Source of the DNA: HGM04593 sp964423665
Lineage (GTDB): Bacteria; Bacteroidota; Bacteroidia; Bacteroidales; Bacteroidaceae
Length of the DNA stretch: 11,548 bases
Assembly (NCBI GenBank): GCA_964423665.1
Contig: CAYRFX010000066.1
Span: 1 to 11,548 of the forward strand
Reading direction: 5' to 3'
This document shows, in pieces, positions 1 through 6,027 of the stretch. A program made the position numbers and the translations under genes. Position 1 is the first letter of the stretch, and every line of letters begins with the position of its first letter. A model generated the notes under the pieces. The model ran no database searches and had not been told where the DNA came from. It saw only the letters and a program-made list of their open reading frames with translations.

Positions 1-1
1 A

Positions 2-1054
2 ACAACAGATGTTGTGTGGAAGAATATAGAGCTCCCCGGCATTGGGGCAGCCGTGATAGGCGATACAGCCGGCTACGACGATAGCGGGGAGCTTGGCGCA
101 ATGCGTGTGGAAAGCACCCGCCGCGTGATAGCCCGCATAGACCTTGCAGTGGTGCTTCTCACCGGCAGCCCCTCATGCGCTGCTGTGGAAAAAGAGTGGC
201 AGCAGATGTTTGCAACAGCAGATGTTCCTGTTATATATCTCCTTGCCCGTTGCGACGAGGGAACCGCTGCAATAGAAGAGTGGGGCAGAGAGCTCTCGGC
301 AGAGGTTATTCCATTCTCCGCTGTAACAGGCGCGGGTCATAAGCAACTGCTTGCCCGCATGGCGGCTGCCTATGGCAAGGATAATAATATAGACGATATA
401 ACCCACTCGTTAGTGAAGGCAGGTGATGTCGTGCTTTTGGTGATGCCTCAAGATGCGCAAGCACCCACAGGACGCTTGATAATGCCGCAGGTGCAGACAC
501 TGCGCAACCTGCTCGACAAGCACTGCATGCCCGTTTGTTGTGCTCCCGAAGAACTCCCTCGGTTGCTATCCTCCCTCAAGGAGCCGCCGGCATTGGTAAT
601 AACCGACTCGCAAGTGTTCCCGCAAGTGAAACAGCAGATACCGCAAGGCTGCCGTTTGACCTCCTTCTCGGTGCTCATGGCGCGTCATAAGGGCGATATA
701 AACACCTTCCGTGCCGGTGCCGACAAACTGCTCGCCCTCAATGGCAACGCCCGCGTGCTCATAGCCGAGGCTTGCAGCCACATACCCGCCAACGAGGATA
801 TAGGGCGCGTGAAGCTCCCGCGCCTCCTGCGTAAACGTTTTGGGGAGGAATTGCAAATAGATATAGTCTCGGGCAACGACTTTCCCGCCTCCCTTGCTCC
901 GTATGATCTTGTGATACATTGTGGCGCGTGTATGTTCACCCGCCGTCATGTGCTTTCACGCGTGCGGCAGGCTCGTGCTCAGGGTGTCCCCATAACCAAC
1001 TATGGAATAGCAATAGCAGCCCTCACAGGGATATTGCCCGATATTGTTTATTAA
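2..1054 (+). CDS. hydF: [FeFe]-hydrogenase H-cluster maturation GTPase HydF (5'-truncated)
   Basis: HydF is the GTPase scaffold that carries the 2Fe subcluster precursor (built with HydE and HydG) and delivers it to apo [FeFe]-hydrogenase in the cytoplasm. The window opens inside the gene. Reading from base 2 gives TTDVV, the switch I threonine region normally written TTDPV, so the start codon and Walker A loop lie upstream and the GTG at 14 is not the real start. Next come the G3 motif DTAGYDD and a weak G4 at LLARCDE. The C-terminal part has the [4Fe-4S] signature: CSH, then 45 residues, then HCGAC. This CxH...HCxxC arrangement is diagnostic of HydF. The protein ends with the usual PITNYGIAIA segment and stops with TAA. 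The GH43 gene follows closely in the same direction. hydE and hydG would be expected upstream, outside the window. Confidence 0.93.
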   Translation, partial: TTDVVWKNIELPGIGAAVIGDTAGYDDSGELGAMRVESTRRVIARIDLAVVLLTGSPSCAAVEKEWQQMFATADVPVIYLLARCDEGTAAIEEWGRELSAEVIPFSAVTGAGHKQLLARMAAAYGKDNNIDDITHSLVKAGDVVLLVMPQDAQAPTGRLIMPQVQTLRNLLDKHCMPVCCAPEELPRLLSSLKEPPALVITDSQVFPQVKQQIPQGCRLTSFSVLMARHKGDINTFRAGADKLLALNGNARVLIAEACSHIPANEDIGRVKLPRLLRKRFGEELQIDIVSGNDFPASLAPYDLVIHCGACMFTRRHVLSRVRQARAQGVPITNYGIAIAALTGILPDIVY

Positions 1055-1072
1055 CCACAAACTTTAATGCCG

Positions 1073-2188
1073 ATGAAAAGATTTTTACCTCTCTTCTTTT
1101 TTATCTTTCTTGCACTCCCACTTGTGGCGCAAAAAGCGAACTACACAGCGTTCAAGCCCGGAACATTGTGGCTCGATACCGATGGGCGCGTGATAAATGC
1201 CCATGGTGGCAGCATGCTCTTTCACAAAGGCAAATACTATTGGTTTGGCGAGTATCGCGAGGAATTTTCAACAGAAACGCTCGTCGGTGTTTCCTGCTAC
1301 TCCTCCACCGATTTGATGAACTGGAAAAACGAAGGCATAGTTCTTCCCATAACAAAAGAAAAAGGCTCTCCATTGTCTGTCGGTGCGCTTGTGGAACTTC
1401 CCCGTGTGGTATATAACAAAAAGAACAAGATGTTTGTGATGTACTTTCATCTGGAACCGGCAGGCGAGCGACTCAGCGGCTGTGTGGGTGTTGCAACCGC
1501 CAAAACCATCACAGGCCCCTATAAGCTTGTGAAGCATGGAAGAATAAATGCAGGGCAGTGGCCCATGAATGGCAATGTCCGTCCGGCGGAATTTACACAA
1601 CAGGATAGGGAAATGAGCGCGAACAAATGGGCTGAGGGGTGGCACGAGGCAGTAACCAATGGCTTATTGGTGCGTCGCGATTTTCATGCAGGGCAACAAT
1701 GCGGCGATATGACACTCTTTGTCGATAGCGATGAGCGTTGTTATCACATATACTCGTCCGAAGATGGTCTTGCGCTTCATATAGCCGAGCTCACCGACGA
1801 TTACCTCTCCTACACAGGGCGTTATCTGCGTGTTAATCCCGCAGGGCAAAATGAAGCTCCCGTGATTTTCAAAAACGATGGTATCTATTGGTTCCTCACC
1901 ACAAGTAGTTCAAGCTGGCAGCATGGCTCCACACGCCTTTTCTCGGCACCCACCATTTGGGGACCATGGGAGCCGAGGCTCAATCCGTGCAAAGGAAAAA
2001 CAGTCTCTTCCACCTTCTATTCTCGCGGAACATACATATTCCCGGTGGCGGGCACTCCAAATACCTATATATTCATGGCAGACCGCTGGAAATCCCATAA
2101 TCCCATCGATAGTCGTTATATATGGTTGCCGGTTCGTTTTAAATACGGAACGCCTCTGTTGGAATGGTCTTATGAATGGCATTTGTAA
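1073..2188 (+). CDS. Secreted glycoside hydrolase, GH43-like (exo-galactosidase-type subfamily)
   Basis: This is a predicted exported five-bladed beta-propeller glycosidase of about 371 residues. I chose the ATG at 1073 over the in-frame ATG at 1067 because it begins a clean signal peptide: MKRF, then a Leu/Phe-rich core, then a likely cleavage after LVAQ at residue 20. The mature protein opens with LWLDTDGRVINAHGG and YYWFGEYREE, the first-blade pattern of GH43 subfamilies near 24/34, which include galactan 1,3-beta-galactosidases. Family comparison from memory puts the pKa-modulating glutamate at E109 (VELPRVVYN) and the catalytic acid at E261 (QNEAPVIFK). The Ser-Gln-x-Thr segment whose Gln serves as the base-like residue in 1,3-galactosidases reads YSRGT here, with Arg318. 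The substrate therefore cannot be assigned, and activity is uncertain. It starts 18 bases after hydF stops, so co-transcription is likely although the functions look unrelated. Confidence 0.82.
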   Translation: MKRFLPLFFFIFLALPLVAQKANYTAFKPGTLWLDTDGRVINAHGGSMLFHKGKYYWFGEYREEFSTETLVGVSCYSSTDLMNWKNEGIVLPITKEKGSPLSVGALVELPRVVYNKKNKMFVMYFHLEPAGERLSGCVGVATAKTITGPYKLVKHGRINAGQWPMNGNVRPAEFTQQDREMSANKWAEGWHEAVTNGLLVRRDFHAGQQCGDMTLFVDSDERCYHIYSSEDGLALHIAELTDDYLSYTGRYLRVNPAGQNEAPVIFKNDGIYWFLTTSSSSWQHGSTRLFSAPTIWGPWEPRLNPCKGKTVSSTFYSRGTYIFPVAGTPNTYIFMADRWKSHNPIDSRYIWLPVRFKYGTPLLEWSYEWHL

Positions 2189-2223
2189 AAATTTCGATTA
2201 AACACACAAACATAAATATAATA

Positions 2224-2892
2224 ATGAGAAACAGAACAAGAACCATACTTCTCGCAATGATGGCAGCAATCCTTGCAGGTTGCAGCTGCAGCAATAAAGA
2301 ACAATACGAACCCCGTGTGGAACGCCCCGAAAAGGCAACCCGCTTGAGTTACGTTAAATTCTCCCGTGAATTCAACGATATGAACGACACTCATCTTGCC
2401 GCAGCACAAAGCATCGGCATCGAACCGCTTGCCTCCCGCAGCGAAATCCCAAATGCTTCGCGCGAGCTTGTATATATTGAAACTTCACCGGCTTATGAGG
2501 TGGAATCGCTCACACACTCCTCGCCGCTCCTTGTGCCCGAGGCGGCAGCCTTGCTCAAAGAGATAGGTGAGAGCTTCCAGGATTCCCTCGTGAGGCATCA
2601 CTATTCCCCTTACAAGGTTATTGTAACCTCTGTGTTGCGCACCGATGAAGATGTGAAAGGTCTCTCCAAACGCAATATTAACGCCTCTAAACGTTCTGTT
2701 CATTGCTACGGCACCACCTTTGATATAACCTATAAGCGTTTCCATCGTTTAGATGAAAAAGCCGAGGAGACCTCACAGGCAAAGTTGAAAGCCGTGCTCG
2801 GAGAGGTGTTGCGCGACCTTAAGAAACAGGGACGTTGTTATGTGAAACACGAGGTTAAACAAGCATGCTTCCACATAACCACCCGCAAATAG
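2224..2892 (+). CDS. Lipoprotein with M15-like (D-Ala-D-Ala carboxypeptidase) zinc signature; DUF5715-like
   Basis: This is a predicted outer- or inner-membrane lipoprotein of 222 residues. The start at 2224 gives MRNRTRT, a short hydrophobic stretch and the lipobox LAGC with Cys20. The in-frame ATG at 2176 overlaps the GH43 stop region and would bury the signal peptide. The C-terminal half reads TSVLRTDEDVKGLSKRN, then RSVHCYGTTFDITY, and ends ACFHITTRK. That order matches the SxHxxGxAxD and late His motifs of peptidase family M15 (VanY/VanX type), with candidate zinc ligands H160, D167 and H217. I recall similar Bacteroidales proteins being labelled DUF5715. Peptidoglycan trimming in the periplasm is an inference from the motif; the N-terminal 90 residues have no feature I recognise. 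The gene begins 35 bases after the GH43 stop and is probably in the same transcript. Confidence 0.8.
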   Translation: MRNRTRTILLAMMAAILAGCSCSNKEQYEPRVERPEKATRLSYVKFSREFNDMNDTHLAAAQSIGIEPLASRSEIPNASRELVYIETSPAYEVESLTHSSPLLVPEAAALLKEIGESFQDSLVRHHYSPYKVIVTSVLRTDEDVKGLSKRNINASKRSVHCYGTTFDITYKRFHRLDEKAEETSQAKLKAVLGEVLRDLKKQGRCYVKHEVKQACFHITTRK

Positions 2893-2908
2893 TTATACAG
2901 ATTTTGTA

Positions 2909-2956
2909 AAACTCCTCCACTCTTTGAGTTGGGTTGCCTAAAGGGCGGGGGAGTTT
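2909..2956. repeat. Compact structured repeat / possible REP-like element or terminator
   Basis: The sequence between the lipoprotein and transporter genes folds on itself. The outer arms AAACTCCTCC (2909-2918) and GGGGGAGTTT (2947-2956) pair over 10 bp with one G-T wobble. Inside are two small hairpins: ACTC-TTT-GAGT (2919-2929) and GCC-TAAA-GGGC around 2936-2946. The result is a small three-way-junction shape of 48 bases. No T-run follows on the plus strand (ACAAAAAATAAC), so a simple intrinsic terminator for upstream genes fits poorly. A REP-like repeat or an mRNA processing or stability element fits better. There is no second copy in this window. Confidence 0.5.
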
Positions 2957-2975
2957 ACAAAAAATAACAACTAAG

Positions 2976-3896
2976 ATGAACGAAGAAAAAACAACCATAT
3001 TTCAACGCCCCGTGTGGGTGGCTCTTTTCGCCCTCACGGCAGCAGTGGCATGGGGCTGGGCATACCCGCTCATAAAACTCGGCTTTGCAGAGTTTGGCAT
3101 AGGAACAGAAATGACCGGCAGTAAAATGCTTTTTGCCGGCATAAGATTTACTCTCTCGGGTTTAATAATCCTTCTTATAGCTGCAATCACAAAACGCAAG
3201 CTCATTGTATCCACTCCCTCAGCTTGTGGGTATATATTTTTATATGGTATCCTCAACACCACTCTTCATTATACATTCTTTTATATAGGGCTATCCCATA
3301 GCCAAGGAGCAAGAGCCGCCATCTTGAACTCCCTTGGAGTCTTTTTGCTTGTGCTGCTCGCCTGCATATTCTTCAAAAGCGATAAATTTACGAGCCGCAA
3401 ACTGTTTGGCTGCCTCATAGGCTTTGTCGGAATCCTGCTGCTCAATACAGGTGTGGCAGGCAGTGGCGAATTTACTCTTATGGGCGACGGCATGATAATT
3501 CTCAATGCCCTATGCGCAGCCTTTGCCGGGCTCATGACGCGCGGGTTAGGGCGTCACTCCGATGTTTTTGTAGCCACAGGCTACAGCCTTGCAACAGGTG
3601 GCATCTTGCTTGTCGTCCCCGGGCTGCTCATAGGTGGAACACTGCCGGTAATCACCGCATGGGGCGTTACAATTCTGTTACTCCTTGTCGGCATATCCAC
3701 AATGGGCTTTTCGCTCTATAATAAACTAATCAGCTGCAACCCCGTGGGCAAAGTGGCAATATTTAACTCTCTCATACCCGTAGTGGGGGCTGTCACCTCG
3801 TGCCTCTGCCTTGCCGAGCCCTTCTATTGGAAATATATGTTTGCCGCCCTGCTTGCCACCTGCGGAATATATATAATAAACAGGGGAAAAAGATGA
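2976..3896 (+). CDS. EamA/DMT-family inner-membrane transporter
   Basis: This is a drug/metabolite transporter superfamily protein of about 306 residues, the normal size for a ten-helix EamA carrier. I set the start at ATG 2976 (MNEEKTTIFQRP), because the longer reading from 2934 runs through the structured repeat. Helix 1 carries the family signature AVAWGWAYPLIKLGF. Further hydrophobic segments alternate with short loops through two internal EamA halves: the first half ends near GFVGILLLNTG and the second near AALLATCGIYIINRGKR. The segment with NSLIPVVGAVTS and a nearby Glu in LAEPF is the usual penultimate-helix region. Family members export or import amino acids, nucleotides or other small metabolites, and the substrate cannot be read from sequence. 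The 83-base gap after the lipoprotein holds the structured repeat, so expression may be partly uncoupled. Confidence 0.88.
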   Translation: MNEEKTTIFQRPVWVALFALTAAVAWGWAYPLIKLGFAEFGIGTEMTGSKMLFAGIRFTLSGLIILLIAAITKRKLIVSTPSACGYIFLYGILNTTLHYTFFYIGLSHSQGARAAILNSLGVFLLVLLACIFFKSDKFTSRKLFGCLIGFVGILLLNTGVAGSGEFTLMGDGMIILNALCAAFAGLMTRGLGRHSDVFVATGYSLATGGILLVVPGLLIGGTLPVITAWGVTILLLLVGISTMGFSLYNKLISCNPVGKVAIFNSLIPVVGAVTSCLCLAEPFYWKYMFAALLATCGIYIINRGKR

Positions 3897-4487
3897 TTAT
3901 TCTATAACCTCGGCAATGGTGAGCCCGTTTGTCTTTCCTACAATATATTTAGCCGTGCCCTCCTCCTTCTCTCCGTGACGAGAAAGATTCTCTATAAACA
4001 AAGGTCTGTTTTTCTCAATTACCAAACAAGAAAAAACATCACCGGCTTTTATACTTGCGTTTTCTGCATTTATTACACAAAATCTGTTGTCGCCTCTGTG
4101 CTCAATCTCACACACCCTGTTGGGCTGCCAACCTATTCTCACACGCGTGCCCACAGCAAGCTTGTTGCATATAATGGCATTCTCATACATGAATAGTTCC
4201 GATTCTGTCCGCCCCTCCTTTTTGAGATTTGCACAATACTGCTCCCAATCATCACTTCCCACTAACTTTGTCAGAATATTTAATATCCTGATAGATATAT
4301 TTGAGTTCTTGCGGGTGGAATATCCCCACAATCTCTCCAATGTGCTCACAGATATATGTTCCTTTAATCGTTCTTCAATTATGCATTGCAGTTTTATAAA
4401 AGAGGAGTGGGAACTAGTGCCACCTGTCAATTTTTCAATCTCCTTGCGCAATGCACAAATTTGGGGTATATCGGTTTTTATGTTCAT
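3897..4487 (-). CDS. Putative DNA-binding / HTH-like regulatory protein (hypothetical)
   Basis: This is a 196-residue protein of a type common in Bacteroidales but poorly characterised. ATG at 4487 (MNIKTDIPQI) is preferred; an upstream TTG at 4505 would add only MKKNST. The N-terminal 80 residues (LRKEIEKL, FIKLQCIIEERL, then HISVSTLERLWGYSTRKN) look like a helical DNA-binding fold: the phrase SVSTLERLWGY is where a recognition helix would sit. Residues 100-196 look like a small beta-barrel or ligand domain: GTRVRIGWQPNRVCEIEH, KAGDVFSCLVIEKNRPL, and a closing GKTNGLTIAEVIE. The gene is convergent with the transporter: its TAA stop occupies 3897-3899, immediately beside the transporter TGA. 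Its upstream region carries a dyad and tandem repeats that could be operators. The DNA-binding role is inferred and no target is known. Confidence 0.72.
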   Translation of the reverse strand: MNIKTDIPQICALRKEIEKLTGGTSSHSSFIKLQCIIEERLKEHISVSTLERLWGYSTRKNSNISIRILNILTKLVGSDDWEQYCANLKKEGRTESELFMYENAIICNKLAVGTRVRIGWQPNRVCEIEHRGDNRFCVINAENASIKAGDVFSCLVIEKNRPLFIENLSRHGEKEEGTAKYIVGKTNGLTIAEVIE

Positions 4488-4586
4488 AGTGCTATTTTTT
4501 TTCAAAAATAAAGAATATCTTTGAAACTATAAACAAGATTGTGAAAATGACAAAAAAAGACAAACACGCGATTAAATTTTAGATTA

Positions 4587-4629
4587 TATATTTGCGCACA
4601 TTTAATTTGTAACAAAACAAATGTAATGT
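4587..4629. promoter_or_regulatory. Bidirectional promoter-like elements overlapping a dyad (possible operator)
   Basis: Imperfect arms ACATTTAATTTGT (4598-4610) and ACAAATGTAATGT (4617-4629) pair at 11 of 13 positions around a short spacer. A plus-strand TATATTTG (4587-4594) matches the Bacteroidetes -7 consensus TAnnTTTG and sits just left of the dyad. A minus-strand TACATTTG (4625-4618) matches the same consensus inside the right arm and could serve the regulator that starts at 4487. No well-spaced -33 TTTG is evident for either. A dyad covering a promoter beside a putative DNA-binding gene suggests autoregulation, which is an inference. Confidence 0.4.
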
Positions 4630-4641
4630 AGCGTTGCTTTT

Positions 4642-4684
4642 TATCTAAGCAATTATCTAAGCAATATCTAAGCAATATAAGCAA
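4642..4684. repeat. Short tandem 12-mer array (TATCTAAGCAAT-type)
   Basis: Two exact copies of TATCTAAGCAAT (4642-4653 and 4654-4665) are followed by an 11-base copy (4666-4676) and a decayed remnant ending AAGCAA (4677-4684). The array lies between the regulator gene and the candidate structured RNA. It could be a direct-repeat operator or simple replication slippage. The spacing is about one helical turn, which would place each unit on the same DNA face. Confidence 0.6.
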
Positions 4685-4736
4685 CAACCTACAAAAAAAG
4701 ACAACAAACTTGCATTTATCGGATTTTTGACTTTTC

Positions 4737-4770
4737 TTTGCAAAAATTCAGATAAACACGCGAGTGTTTG
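4737..4770 (+). promoter_or_regulatory. Weak candidate promoter for the structured RNA
   Basis: A TTTG at 4737-4740 is followed after 22 bases by AGTGTTTG (4763-4770), which agrees with TAnnTTTG only in the last four bases. The spacing is slightly longer than the usual 19-21. It lies just upstream of the first paired base of the candidate RNA. The same bases also form a perfect AAACAC-GCGA-GTGTTT hairpin (4754-4769), so another role is possible. Confidence 0.25.
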
Positions 4771-4936
4771 CCATTCTCGCTGATGAACCTAGGAAATTCA
4801 TTAACGGTAAGGGGATAGCAAACTTTGTCGCAAGGTGTCGTGTATGTATATGCCATATATATACTACATGCGCTATTTGCGTAGGTTGTTGCTTTTTCTT
4901 TACCACGGTTTTCCTAGGACCTATCAGCAGAAGAAA
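4771..4936 (+). ncRNA. Long rod-like structured RNA candidate, 6S RNA-like
   Basis: About 165 bases fold into one long imperfect hairpin. The closing stem pairs TTCT (4774-4777), GCTGAT (4779-4784) and CCTAGGAAA (4788-4796) with TTTCCTAGG (4910-4918), ATCAGC (4923-4928) and AGAA (4929-4932). An asymmetric loop follows. A second stem starts with GGTAA (4806-4810) against TTACC (4900-4904) and continues through AGCAA against TTGCT. Then comes an open bubble (about 4822-4828 against 4882-4888), the stem CGCAA (4829-4833) against TTGCG (4877-4881), and an AT-rich apical hairpin around GTATGTATA (4842-4850). No open reading frame accounts for this pairing. Size and shape match 6S RNA, which sequesters RNA polymerase holoenzyme, and 6S RNA is known in Bacteroides. 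Other Bacteroidales structured RNAs are alternatives. The orientation is not certain, because a rod folds on both strands. Confidence 0.5.
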
Positions 4937-5142
4937 GATAACGACCTGCGCTTTCTATATTATATATTCAAGGTTGCGGTCATTGGGATAGGGAATAACA
5001 GAAAACCGTAACTATATGAGAAAAGTCTTGAAAATCTTCAAAATGTTGCTTGCTCGTTGCGGTTGCAGAAATGTCAATGTTTGAAATTCCTTTATTATAG
5101 GGATTATATGATAAAATTGATTTTGCAAAAAAGCAGAGAGTT

Positions 5143-6015
5143 ATGAATTGTAAAAATGCGACTTACATCAATGAATGTATTAATTCGATGATTGCACGTT
5201 TGTGTAATACCGCGTCTCTTCCTGTTGATTTTGAATGGGACGGTGTGGAAATTATAGATGATGCCGACGATATTTCGGGATTTAGTAGTGATTTTGAATA
5301 TGTCAAAGGGGTTTTTGCTTGCTCTAATAAAGAAGGGTGTTGCAGGGTAATCACAAAGGACGACATTATGCGACAACTTGTGGTTATAGATTCACTCTAT
5401 TCAACAAATATAAACAGAATGAGGGTCTTTGCCCTTGAAGAAATCTGCGACGATATTTGGGAATTGTGCAACAATGGAAAAAATGTTCACGGCTTGGGCA
5501 CGCTCACATCAAAAATAGATGCAACACAGAATCTGCTTCCTGCACTTTCATCGCTGTTTACAAAGCCTTATGGCTATATAAAAGGTGCAAAGGCGGGCAA
5601 AGCTCCCTCACTGATTTCAAAATATCTTTATTGGGCAACTGTGGTTTGTCCTGCCGATGTTTGGGGATTCCCTATTTACGATAGTATAGCGAATGAATTA
5701 TTACCAAAAGTTCAGCGATTTTTAGGTATTCCTGTAACTCCGGCTATGAATATTTTCGATATTGATACATACATCGCCGGCTTGAAATCGATTATTGATG
5801 CTTTGGAAAACAATAATCCCGCATTGTGGAATAATTTGCCTGTCCTTAAATATCAGCTTCTCGATTACTTCTTGTGGCACATTGGCAAGGCTGGGAGAAA
5901 TAGCTATAGCCTGCAGTTGTCAAAAAAAGAAGTTCTTGCCTGCTATGATAAGGGCGTAATAGTCAAATTACCGCGCCGTATAGCATATTGGGAAAGTATT
6001 TACAATAAACTTTAA
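5143..6015 (+). CDS. Hypothetical protein, unknown function, first gene of the BspA operon
   Basis: I do not recognise this 290-residue protein with confidence. It appears soluble, with no signal peptide or membrane segment, and cysteines are scattered through it. The N-terminal part is acidic (VEIIDDADDISGFSSDFEY). A middle region reads DDIMRQLVVIDSLYSTNINRMRVFALEEI, then NGKNVHGLGTLTSKIDATQ, and then KAPSLISKYLYWATVVCPADVWGFPIYDS. A phrase of the form SLxSKYLxW...xPIYDS recurs in uncharacterised helical proteins, some near defence or DNA-repair genes, and loosely recalls HhH-GPD glycosylase-like folds; I do not assign that function. The C-terminus is basic (KLPRRIAYWESIYNKL). The start at 5143 follows AGAGAGTT. 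The BspA gene begins 12 bases after its stop, so the two are probably co-transcribed. Its lower GC than the hydF cluster is visible by eye. Confidence 0.7.
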   Translation: MNCKNATYINECINSMIARLCNTASLPVDFEWDGVEIIDDADDISGFSSDFEYVKGVFACSNKEGCCRVITKDDIMRQLVVIDSLYSTNINRMRVFALEEICDDIWELCNNGKNVHGLGTLTSKIDATQNLLPALSSLFTKPYGYIKGAKAGKAPSLISKYLYWATVVCPADVWGFPIYDSIANELLPKVQRFLGIPVTPAMNIFDIDTYIAGLKSIIDALENNNPALWNNLPVLKYQLLDYFLWHIGKAGRNSYSLQLSKKEVLACYDKGVIVKLPRRIAYWESIYNKL

Positions 6016-6027
6016 TAAATAAAAATT

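Noticed and set aside
919..1416. A 165-codon plus-strand ORF across the hydF/GH43 junction
   Set aside because: It overlaps two well-supported genes in another frame and has no domain.
4087..4524. A 145-codon plus-strand ORF opposite the putative regulator
   Set aside because: The minus-strand frame gives a protein with coherent helical and beta-rich segments and a proper stop next to the transporter. The plus frame ends in a Phe/Lys-rich run from the AT-rich gap.
4642..4684. The 12-mer array as a CRISPR or a plasmid origin iteron set
   Set aside because: Units are contiguous with no spacers, there are only three to four copies, and no cas or rep gene is in the window.
4754..4769. The AAACAC-GCGA-GTGTTT hairpin as a terminator
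   Set aside because: It has only 6 bp with an AT-heavy stem and no following T-run, and lies directly before the structured RNA; a chance or operator role is more likely.
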